30,980 nt of DNA from Plantago elongata. Taxonomy: Eukaryota > Streptophyta > Magnoliopsida > Lamiales > Plantaginaceae. Shown one piece after another: positions 23,041 to 30,980 of the stretch. Both the position numbers and the translations under genes were made by a program. The stretch lies in contig JAYMSP010001551.1 in the NCBI GenBank assembly GCA_036897095.1, positions 1 through 30,980 of the forward strand, written 5' to 3'. Under the pieces are notes generated by a model. The model had not been told where the DNA came from, searched no databases, and saw only the letters and a program-made list of their open reading frames with translations. How positions within the stretch are numbered: the first letter of the stretch is position 1; each line of letters opens with the position of its first letter.

Positions 23041-23097
23041 CATATATGCATAAAAGGAAAACCATTATTTGTCCTCTACTCTCACTAACAAGTAACA
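23041..23097 (+). promoter_or_regulatory. Core promoter and 5' UTR of the RLP29-like gene
   Basis: A TATA-like CATATATGCATAAAAGG lies at 23041-23057. It is followed by a pyrimidine patch CCTCTACTCTCACTAAC at about 23072-23088, a typical plant start-site context. The implied leader is only about 20 bases. Confidence 0.4.
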
Positions 23098-24498
23098 ATG
23101 TCTTCCATGTCTCATCTCCTTGTAGTTTTCCTTGTCCTTTTTGCAGCTCATCAAGCTCTATCTTCCTCCAAGAATGGAGCTGAAACTACGATGGAAATGG
23201 AAGAGTATGAGCTATTTGGCCTGTTTGAGGTAATGAGTTCACTGTTAGAAGATCCGACATGGCCCCAAAACCATCCACAACCATGCACTTACACTCCATG
23301 GCCAGGTATAGAATGTGAGCTTCTGCTAGAAACTTCAACCTTCCATGTTACAAAAATCCATCTTGGCCCTGATATTCTAACCCCACCTTGCAAAAACTCA
23401 GCCAAAATTTCAAACTCTCTCCATAAACTACCTTACCTAAAAACCCTTTCTTTAAACAACTGTTTTACCAACAATCCTGTCTCTTTTACCAACATACTAT
23501 TTGCAAACTGGTCCTCCAACTTGGAGAATTTAGCACTTGAGTCCAACCCAAGTCTCTCTGGTGTGATTCCTACTAGTTTCTCCAGTCTTGTAAACCTCCA
23601 AATCTTGTGTTTGTCACAGAACAATCTGAGTGGAGAAATCCCAAATGAAGTGGGAAAGTTGGTCAACTTGCAGCAGCTGGACTTAAGCCACAACAAGCTA
23701 ACAGGTCCAGTTTTTCAAGAAATTGGTGAGTTGAGAAAATTAGCCATTTTGGATTTGAGCTGGAATATGCTACAAGGAAATGTTCCTGTTTCTTTGTCTG
23801 GGCTTGAGTTTCTTGAAAAGATTGATTTGGGGTCAAATAGGCTTGAAGGTGAATTGCCTCAAGAATTGGGAAATTTGAAGAGCTTGGTTTTGATGGATTT
23901 GGGCTATAATCTCCTCACAGGCCCAATACCAGAGACATTCTCTAATTTGAGCCAATTGCAGTACTTGATCATGGATAACAACCCTTTGAATGTAGATATC
24001 CCGTCATTTATAGGGTCATTAACCAATCTTAGAGAGTTGAGTTTCTCTAATTGTGGGTTAACAGGCCAAATTAGGCCCATTTTCTCAAAATTGAAGGACT
24101 TGGCTGCATTGTCTTTGGATAACAATAGTCTCAATGGAACAGTGCCTAAAGAGCTGGGTGAATTGCCAAAATTGGACATGCTTAATTTGAGCAGAAATCA
24201 GCTTAGTGGAGAGATTTTGTTTAGTCAAGAGTTTGTTGATAAGCTTGGGTTTAGGCTTGATGTTAGAGAGAATAATGGGTTGTGTTCTGGTCAAGGGGTT
24301 GAAAGGAAGAAACTGAGTTCAAGATTCTTGCAGATTGGTGTCTGTTCTATTGGAAAAGATGGCAACAAGTCACTGGCAGAGGGTCATGTGAAGCCAGGCA
24401 TGTACAAAAGTGGTGAGAGTTCAAATTGTTGTGCTTGTTTGGATGAAAAGATTGTAGTTTTGGGAATTATGTTTTTGTTTTTGTTGTTTGGTTCTTGA
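23098..24498 (+). CDS. RLP29: Secreted leucine-rich-repeat receptor-like protein, RLP29 type
   Basis: This is a single-exon, 466-residue protein. Residues 1-22 form a signal peptide with a strong hydrophobic core. An N-terminal cap follows (about 30-110), with the Trp/Cys motif PWPGIEC at 67-73 and the block FHVTKIHLGPDILTPPCK that I associate with Arabidopsis RLP29. Around ten 24-residue LRRs span about 112-375, with the plant-specific LSGEIP or LTGPIP spacing and several N-glycosylation sequons. A cysteine-bearing cap is at about 396-416. The tail has a Cys cluster (NCCAC, 443-447) and ends in a hydrophobic segment (452-466). With nothing after it, this could be a GPI-anchor signal or a short membrane anchor. 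There is no kinase, so any signalling needs a partner. Start context AACAATGTC is good. The family call is firm; orthology to RLP29 is from memory. Confidence 0.9.
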   Translation: MSSMSHLLVVFLVLFAAHQALSSSKNGAETTMEMEEYELFGLFEVMSSLLEDPTWPQNHPQPCTYTPWPGIECELLLETSTFHVTKIHLGPDILTPPCKNSAKISNSLHKLPYLKTLSLNNCFTNNPVSFTNILFANWSSNLENLALESNPSLSGVIPTSFSSLVNLQILCLSQNNLSGEIPNEVGKLVNLQQLDLSHNKLTGPVFQEIGELRKLAILDLSWNMLQGNVPVSLSGLEFLEKIDLGSNRLEGELPQELGNLKSLVLMDLGYNLLTGPIPETFSNLSQLQYLIMDNNPLNVDIPSFIGSLTNLRELSFSNCGLTGQIRPIFSKLKDLAALSLDNNSLNGTVPKELGELPKLDMLNLSRNQLSGEILFSQEFVDKLGFRLDVRENNGLCSGQGVERKKLSSRFLQIGVCSIGKDGNKSLAEGHVKPGMYKSGESSNCCACLDEKIVVLGIMFLFLLFGS

Positions 24499-25514
24499 AA
24501 TGAAGACAAATTTATGTCATACTTGTGTAATGTTCATTCAGCAGTTAAGGAAAGATTTGTAGTTAGAGATCTGGAGGCACAATTTAGTTGAAGGAAAGTA
24601 GAAGAAAACAACTCATGTTTTGTGTTTCCTTTACATTACATTTTTGTTGAGCTAGTGGTAACTAGTAGTAGGTAAGCTTAAATTTTTTTACTAACCTGAA
24701 GACAGGATACGTTTTGGATTAAGATGTCTTCAAAATCGTGTTTCATCATTCCGAAACGATACCATACTGTAGGCCTTAGCGGTACTACATTCCTGCAAGG
24801 GACAAACATTTTGTGTAGTGAGACAGTTGCATTTGTGTAGTGAGAATCACTACGGATTATAGCATTTGATTTTGCATAAAAATTACCCAAACAAAAATGC
24901 AACTACTATTAATTAGTTAGGTGCAATATATGAAGTTATTGTAACGATTGGCGTCAACTACGAAACATCTGATTGAAAGTTGGTCAAAATATTGCTGTGT
25001 ACTTGTATGCAAAAATACGTTGAATGGGTGATTGTGAGATTGGTGCATAAGTTTAAGGTCTGTCCCATCAAACAGTACCCTTTCTGTAGCAGCTTTTTTC
25101 AGATTCCGCATCGGGCAGGATATGTGATATGCATGTTGTTCAGTCCAGCTACCTGTTTTACTTACGGAAAGAGACCTCACCTTTCGATATTTTTTACTAA
25201 TCCCCTCTCTAATCTCTTCTTCATGTCACTAATTAGATGACACATTAGTTAATTAGAGTCTGCTTGTAAAATTAAAGCAAACTTGCAGTCCGTATTGTAG
25301 AGTTAATTCTTCTCAACTGTTATTCTATACTATTAGTACCGGCGTACAAAGGGTATGTGCCTCAATCCTGACATGGTTTACCAACTTGCTTTCAACAGGA
25401 TGCGAGTGAACATCTTTAAATATATAGGTCAAAGTTATGGATCCAAGTAGCGAGTGGTTAAACCATATACAATATATTATGTTTCATAAAATTCATTTAA
25501 AGGGTCAAAAAATA
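24499..25514. other. 3' flank of the RLP29-like gene
   Basis: The 3' UTR of the RLP29-like gene probably ends within the first 200-300 bases (TGTAATGTTC near 24526). No further gene is seen. Confidence 0.4.
24808..24850. repeat. Short tandem duplication downstream of the RLP29-like gene
   Basis: ATTTTGTGTAGTGAGACAG (24808-) is repeated as ATTTGTGTAGTGAGAATCAC (24831-24850). Confidence 0.7.
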
Positions 25515-25740
25515 CTTACACCACATTATCTAGTTTTTATATAAATACTTTATGTTTTAATTTTTTAATACATATAATTTAATTTTTATATAAATAATAA
25601 TTTATATCTTATATTTTAACACATATCGTCTAATTTTTATTTATCTAAATATTATATTCTTTCTTGTATATTTATGTTTTGACTAAATTTTACAACATAT
25701 TGTCTAGTTTTGTAACTATATTGTATAATCTTGTAAATGG
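25515..25740. repeat. Degenerate AT-rich tandem repeat, about four copies of 50-75 bp
   Basis: A block of the type CATAT(T/C)GTCTA(A/G)TTTTTAT followed by AT-rich filler starts near 25520, 25571, 25622 and 25697. Copies are strongly diverged and vary in length. Confidence 0.55.
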
Positions 25741-26820
25741 TCTAGTATATTCTCTAAAAAAAATGATCTTGTATAATTTTATTAATTTTACAAAAATTTA
25801 TTCACTCACTCAATTAACATAATTGTCAAGTTCTTATATTATATTGTCTACTTCATAAAATGAATTATCTAATTTTTTCTTGATCCGTTTTTAATGAATT
25901 CGAGTCAAAAGATTCGTAAAAATTAATGAAAAATCAAGTTGAGAAAAAAGGTAAAATTATCTGGTTTTATCATTTGAAGGGAACTTTCAAAACACTCATA
26001 TACATAGGGGTGTTTCGCAAGACGGACATAGGAGATGCGAGGAGACCAACTCCATAATTTTGAAATGGGTCGATTGGTTGGTTAAGTGGCCTATAGCTAT
26101 GTGTACAAAGGTGGTGGGCTTGTGAGCCGATAAATAAGAACGGTTTCATTTCGACCAAAGGTTGAAACTTTGACATTATAAAACAAAAACACATCGATTT
26201 ATATGCGGCTCCTTCAGTTTATCCCCGTACTCTACTTGTTTGCGCCTCTTCAATTTAATTGGACATCGCAATTAGTCTCTATCATCCATCGTCGTCACTG
26301 AATTTTGCCGGCCATCTGACACGGATCAAATTTCTACTCATTCAAATCAGGAAAGAATTATGAATTCATCGGAATTGAGCAACGCATTGTCATTGATAAT
26401 GGCTAATGAGAAAGTAGAATTAAGTGATGACATGTTGATGAACATACTGATTCGATTACCGCTAGGGTTGATATACAAGTTGGTCTGGGTGTCACATCGC
26501 TGGAAGCGTACCATAACTAGTACAGTATTTAATTCCACAATAACTATGAAGTTAGGTTAAGAAATCAGGAGAGATTCCCCCTGCTAGCTTTTATCCAGAT
26601 GACAAATCCCCCTACCTCTCTTCCAAAGAGATGTGCTCGTACGGGTTCTTATCCCCCCTTGATGAACATATTTTCCGAACCATCACAACAATGTCATTCC
26701 TTATGTTGAACCCAAGTATGGCATCTTCTTTGCTTCTTCCAGCGGACTTGTCTTAATTGGAGTTGCCGACAGATCCCATAATACGTATCAGTACTATGTC
26801 ATGAATCTCGTCACTAGATG

Positions 26821-27639
26821 GAGAGAATTGCACACTTTACGTCCCCCCCAAGTCACAGTCCTCTTCGATTTTGATCCCCATTTTTTAGGTTTTGTACATT
26901 TCGTCCCCAATTTCATATTGTGCTCCGTATAATGTACGTATTTGATCGCCTTACTTCATACGGAAGTCTAATCAGCGCCAAATCATCACCACATCATTAT
27001 TTAAAATTAATTTTTACTTTATTTCTTTTTTTCTCTTCTTCTTCTTTTAACACTCCATTGAAGAGCTAGAAACTTACGATTCCATGACCATGGAGCTTCC
27101 ATTTTTATGAATTATTGGAACAACGATACCATTTTCATAAATCCGACGTGCTATATCCACAACTCCAACGAATTCACTTCTCTAATCTTCCTCAAATTAA
27201 TTTTTATTTTTTTAAAAATTTCTTCTATGAAAGATGGAAGCTAGACCGAAGCTCGGCCGGAGCTTCCAAGCTCTAACCATGGAAGGTTCATGGTGATGAT
27301 GGAGCTTCAATTGAAGTAATTAGAAAAAAAAATTAAATCACAATTTTAAAGATTTTTTATTAATATTTTGATATTATTTATGTTGAATTCAGAATTTAAT
27401 TTTCTTTTTTATACTTGGAATATTTTTCTAATTTATTTTTTGGGTTTTGATTTTTTTTTAATTTTAAATTTAATTTAAACGTTTTTCAAATGAAAATACA
27501 ACCGGAATTAAGGAGATCTCAAGATGTGTCCAACTAAATGTATTTGAGAGAAAATTAGGGACCGTATTTGTAAAGTATGAAAAATGGAGAATAAAATCAA
27601 AGAGACGACGACTTAGGGGACTAAAAGTGCAATTCTCTC
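26821..27639. mobile_element. Mutator-like non-autonomous TIR element inside the F-box pseudogene
   Basis: The 819-bp insert has perfect 13-bp terminal inverted repeats GAGAGAATTGCAC / GTGCAATTCTCTC. Imperfect inverted similarity continues for about 90 bp. It is flanked by a 10-bp direct repeat TCACTAGATG (26811-26820 and 27640-27649). A duplication of 9-11 bp with long TIRs fits Mutator-like elements. No transposase frame is present. Removing the insert and one repeat copy brings the flanking F-box sequence together. Confidence 0.87.
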
Positions 27640-28529
27640 TCACTAGATGGTGCAGCCCTTCATTACGCACACCACCACATCAACCATGCCGGACTTGATC
27701 GATCCTAAGTTCAATATACCTCCAGTTATGACGTTAGTCTACGAGCCATAACATGAACAGGTTTACAGATTTCTAGCAGTACCAGCTCTTCATTTAAGAT
27801 TCAGTTGATGTCCCATAAAAATTTATTCTTCCAATACTCGTGAGTGGACGGACGCAAAACTCAAGGTGGTTGTAGGATTCCTTCCCAGCAATATGAAGTA
27901 TCCGATTGCCGCCAATGGTGTCCTCCTTTGGCTTTCATCTTCACAATTTTATCTCGTGCTTGTAAAGACAAAATATCTTATCATCACGGTGAAAACAATG
28001 TCCAGTTGGTCGAGCTGCCAAATATTGATGAGTGTGCTTATAGAGAAAAAAATTATGACTATTGTAGGTCATCCAGTGATAAGCTCTGGTTTGGTGAAAT
28101 TGATCACGTCACAAGCAATCGTATCAGAATTTGGTTTATGCCTGAGGAGCATCCCACCTATACCATATATATTACCAAGTTCAGGGTGGATGTTGATGCA
28201 CACAATCGATCTTAATCCCGTGCGTAAGGAGATGGCCCCCTTGCTGCTCACCACGTTGCCCCATTTCCAGAAGGAAAAACATATGTGACATCGATGGGAA
28301 ATCATCTTATATGATAAGCTCAAACTGGAAGCATTAATTACCTGGAGCGGAGGCACCTTCGTCCTTTTCAGGTATAAACACAGTACTATTGAGGACCGTA
28401 TTCTTTACAATCTGCAGAGCAAGTCCATTGAGCTAGTTAAATATTGTGGTACTAGCAACTCCGGTGCAACTCGAGATCATTATTGTCCGTGTCGTTGGTA
28501 TCCCTATATAGACCCGGCAGTCTTGACCC

Positions 28530-28945
28530 AAATTCAAAATCCGATCTGAAATGAACAGACCCGAACCTAAAAGTAGACCCGAAATTATCACGTTCTCCAT
28601 ACTCGAAAATGACCCGAGACCCGATCTGAATCAGAAAATGATCCGAAACACGAATTGACCTGGTGTATCCGAAATGACCCGATCTGAAGCAACCCGATTA
28701 GAATGATATGAATATACCTGATCCGAAATGACCCGAATTAGAATTGACCTGAGACCTCCCGATCCGAAATGACCCGATTCGACTTGACCCGAATCCAAAT
28801 TTACCCAAATCATCTGGTCCGAAATTATCCGAATTAGAATTGACCCATAACCATTCGATCCGAAATGACCCGAATCATCCGACGCATACTCAAACGATCC
28901 GAAATGACCCGAATTAGATTTGACGCAAAATCATAAGTATCACAA
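28530..28945. repeat. Left array of about 40-bp repeats (GATCCGAAATGACCCGAATTAG type)
   Basis: Units starting G(A/G)TCCGAAAT occur at 28720, 28761, 28816, 28857 and 28896, spaced 41, 55, 41 and 39 bases. More divergent units extend left to about 28530. Typical unit order is GATCCGAAATGACCCG, then AATTAGAATTGACC. Confidence 0.85.
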
Positions 28946-29779
28946 TGCATTCCATAACTAGAAGGTACCGTTTAAAGCATGAACCTCTTATAACTTGTTG
29001 ATGTAAAGAGAATAAACTAAAGTTATTGTATATAATCTAAATTTTTTATTGTACTATAGGAAAGTTGGTTGGACATGAAATATCTCTTTTATTAAGTCTC
29101 ATATAATTTTATCTACAAAAATTAAAAAATATTTTGAACATATTTTCGAATTCACCTCAATAAGAAGATTCCATAGATAATAATCTTGAATGCTACTATT
29201 ATAAAACTAGAATGATCGCAACATACTACGAATGATATATTTTTTTCTTTATTTTTACTTAATTTTTCAATCTTCTAAAAAGAATGAGTTCTAAAGTTTA
29301 TCCAACAAACTTGTACCTTTTAGTATTCTATTTAAAAAATTAAAAGTAAATATAGGTGTGGTTAAATTGCATTAAGTTCATCAAGCAGTTAAGTCATATT
29401 AGTATACATTCACCATTTACAAGTATAATTGTGTATCATCTATCAATTGTTTGAATATGACTTCAAACTCCTCATAAACAATTGAATAATTCACTTGCAG
29501 ATTCATTATATTCACTAGCAGGTCTGAGACAAAAATACAATATAAGAAAAAACACGATTATTAAAATGAAAATGACTACAAAGATGATAATCCGGTACAT
29601 TTCCTTGAAGCATATTGCATATTGCATATCATGTTCTTTGTCAATTCAAATCCAAAATTAAAAGCCTCTAATTAAAGAATTCTTTCACATGTTAGAATTG
29701 AGAACAAAGAAACTTTTAACAGTAACAAAGTATCATTACATAGTATATTAAAAATGTCATTGCATAAAAGTATCTCAAT

Positions 29780-30140
29780 ATTCGACCCGAAACAATCCGA
29801 AATATTTTAGTTAGAAAACAACCCAAACCCGAAAATATTTGATCCGAAACAATCCGAACTTTTTTAATCCGAAAGGACCCATACCCGAATAACACCCAAA
29901 TCCCAAAATAGTCGACCCGAAATAATCCGAAATGACCCAAATCCGAATAATATCCGAAATCGAAGCGATCCGGATGTGAAATGACCCAACCTGACCCGGT
30001 CCGAAATGATCCGATCCATAGCGATAATAATATCAATAACTCGAAACGACCAAAATTCGATCAGCATCCGAACGGAACCCGACCCGACCCGAAATTAAAA
30101 GCAAACGAGAATGATCCGATCCGAATGACCTGATTGCCAG
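29780..30140. repeat. Right array of CCGAAA(T/C)-type repeats
   Basis: The motifs GACCCGAAA, ATCCGAAATGACCC and GATCCGAAACAATCCGAA recur throughout, on the same strand as the left array rather than inverted. Spacing is less regular than on the left. Confidence 0.8.
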
Positions 30141-30194
30141 GTCTACCCCTATATAGAGCCCGTTACTATGTCTTCATATTTCTCTAATATTTAG

Positions 30195-30904
30195 TTTGCT
30201 CTTTTATTGAACATGTATTATTTTTTTAAATGGTAGATCAGGATCCTTAACTAACTCGAATCGGATTATGGTACTTTTTTATGAGGAAAAAAAATAGATG
30301 ACGTGTTGCCGTGTTATGTTTACTCAAGTCTATATACTTCAAATTGTTTAAGGAGCTAACTTCTGGTCAAATTAAAGTATAAATTGCGCGCTAGTAGTCT
30401 ATAGTACGGTGATCTTTTCACGCGGACTTGTGGAGTTAGGTGAATCACTATCATTCACAGGAATATATATGATACAGATCAATATCTTGTGATATCAAGG
30501 TTCCGCGTAAGGTGATAAATATGTTTAATGAATGTTGACTAATGTGATCTTCTAATTGTTTACGGACATGCTTAAAGCCGAATTATTTTATTGTAAACTA
30601 CGAACACCGTAAAACTATATATAGGAGACTAGGAGTATATTTAGTGCACATGCAGATTTATTTGTATATTGAATTGAGCCATGCCAAAGTTGTTGTTAAT
30701 TATACTTGGTTGAAATATGTTAGCCGAAACTTAATTATGACAGAGATTGCCCAGACTTAAACTACTCAGGTCGGATTCGATTTGTAACTAACGCACAATC
30801 CCATGATCAATTGTCTGAACACACGTTTTCCGGCTACCAGTGATTTTATGCCTTATAGACCTTAAAATATCCTCTCTCCGACCCATTAAGATTCGACTAA
30901 GATT
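30195..30904. other. Non-coding flank after the F-box pseudogene
   Basis: AT-rich, with no frame or repeat recognised before the probable LTR start. Confidence 0.4.
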
Positions 30905-30980
30905 GTAACACCCAAGATCCTAGTCCGGACGTCAAGGACTATGTGAACCTCCAAAAACTCCAAAATATATACAAAACTAG
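30905..30980 (+). repeat. Likely start of a Gypsy-type LTR, cut by the window end
   Basis: TGTAACACCCAAGATCC begins at about 30905 and continues with GTCCGGACGTCAAGGACTAT. Many plant Gypsy LTRs begin TGTAACACCC. Only about 75 bases are in the window. Confidence 0.45.

Larger units (their letters stand above)
28505..30152. mobile_element. hAT-like non-autonomous element with CCGAAATGACCC arrays at both ends
   Basis: The termini are inverted: left GACCCGGCAGTCTTGACC (28511-28528) against the reverse complement of the right end, GGTAGACCTGGCAATCAGG. Flanks share CCCTATATAGA (28502-28512 and 30147-30157), which includes an 8-bp duplication as expected for hAT; the exact border is ambiguous by a few bases. 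The interior 28950-29760 is AT-rich without a transposase. Subterminal zones on both sides are packed with CCGAAATGACCC-type repeats. It lies inside the F-box pseudogene, whose frame continues beyond it. Confidence 0.75.
26360..30194 (+). pseudogene. F-box protein pseudogene interrupted by two DNA transposons
   Basis: The first 66 codons (26360-26560) hold an F-box: a run beginning LSDDMLMNILIRLPL, then WVSHRWKRTI. Downstream sequence matches an F-box-associated domain, but only in shifting frames: GIFFASSSGLVL near 26720-26760, VMNLVTRW up to 26822, GVLLWLSSS near 27916, ECAYREKNYDYC near 28030-28070, WFMPEEHPTYTIYI near 28130-28175 and PHFQKEKHM near 28260-28287. An 819-bp Mutator-like insert splits the gene at 26821, and a 1.6-kb hAT-like insert splits it at about 28505. 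After the second insert the frame resumes as YIEPVTMSSYFSNI and stops at 30192-30194. With several frameshifts plus two insertions it cannot make a full protein; the short F-box piece alone is open. A TATA-like CATTATAAAAC lies at 26174-26184. Confidence 0.88.

Noticed and set aside
23433..24294. Minus-strand open frames within the RLP29-like gene
   Set aside because: Shadows of the LRR coding frame on the opposite strand.
28530..28945. CRISPR-like regular repeats
   Set aside because: Units of about 40 bp are diverged and contain no unique spacers. The context is a plant transposon.
29716..30067. Overlapping minus-strand open frames rich in F, G, S, R
   Set aside because: They are translations of the CCGAAATGACCC repeat array in the hAT-like element and have no protein-like composition. 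The same applies to the frame at 28631-28813.

Overview
The window is nuclear DNA from a flowering plant, most likely a eudicot. The genes are split by GT-AG introns, the intergenic DNA is AT-rich, and non-coding stretches are full of decayed plant transposons (Copia, hAT-like, Mutator-like, CACTA, MITEs, a SINE). I cannot place the species from the sequence alone.

Four protein-coding loci can be supported. (1) A seven-coding-exon gene on the minus strand (13323 down to 9221) encodes a 620-residue protein with five KH RNA-binding domains, like Arabidopsis At4g18375. (2) An eight-exon gene on the minus strand (20899 down to 18316) encodes a 314-residue thylakoid-lumen serine protease of the DEG5 type, with its H138/D179/S257 triad intact and no PDZ domain. 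(3) A single-exon gene on the plus strand (23098-24498) encodes a secreted leucine-rich-repeat protein of the RLP29 type. (4) An F-box pseudogene on the plus strand (26360-30194) carries frameshifts and is interrupted by two DNA transposons. In Arabidopsis the DEG5 and KH loci carry neighbouring numbers (At4g18370 and At4g18375), so this part looks like an ancient conserved block. A possible fifth gene on the minus strand may begin near 950 and run off the left edge; only promoter-like and leader-like sequence is visible.

Layout: 1-1140, promoter or leader of a possible leftward gene with an (AC)n tract. 1141-6340, gene-poor DNA with a CACTA terminus, direct repeats and a 43-bp tandem duplication. 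6340-9220, sequence downstream of the KH stop codon without coding potential, possibly a long 3' UTR. 9221-14040, the KH gene, with a MITE, an unusually short SINE and a tandem duplication in its introns. 14100-14900, a foldback MITE. 15000-18075, broken Copia sequence. 18316-20899, DEG5. 20900-23097, intergenic, with a MITE close to the RLP29-like gene. 23098-24498, RLP29-like. 24499-26359, intergenic with degenerate AT-rich repeats. 26360-30194, the F-box pseudogene with its two insertions. 30905-end, probably the first bases of a Gypsy LTR.

I see no operon-like or defence-like system. The most interesting material is structural: the doubly interrupted F-box gene with both insertion-site duplications still readable, the roughly 100-bp SINE with a perfect 13-bp target-site duplication, the hAT-like element with same-strand repeat arrays at both ends, and the duplicated leader intron of the KH gene.
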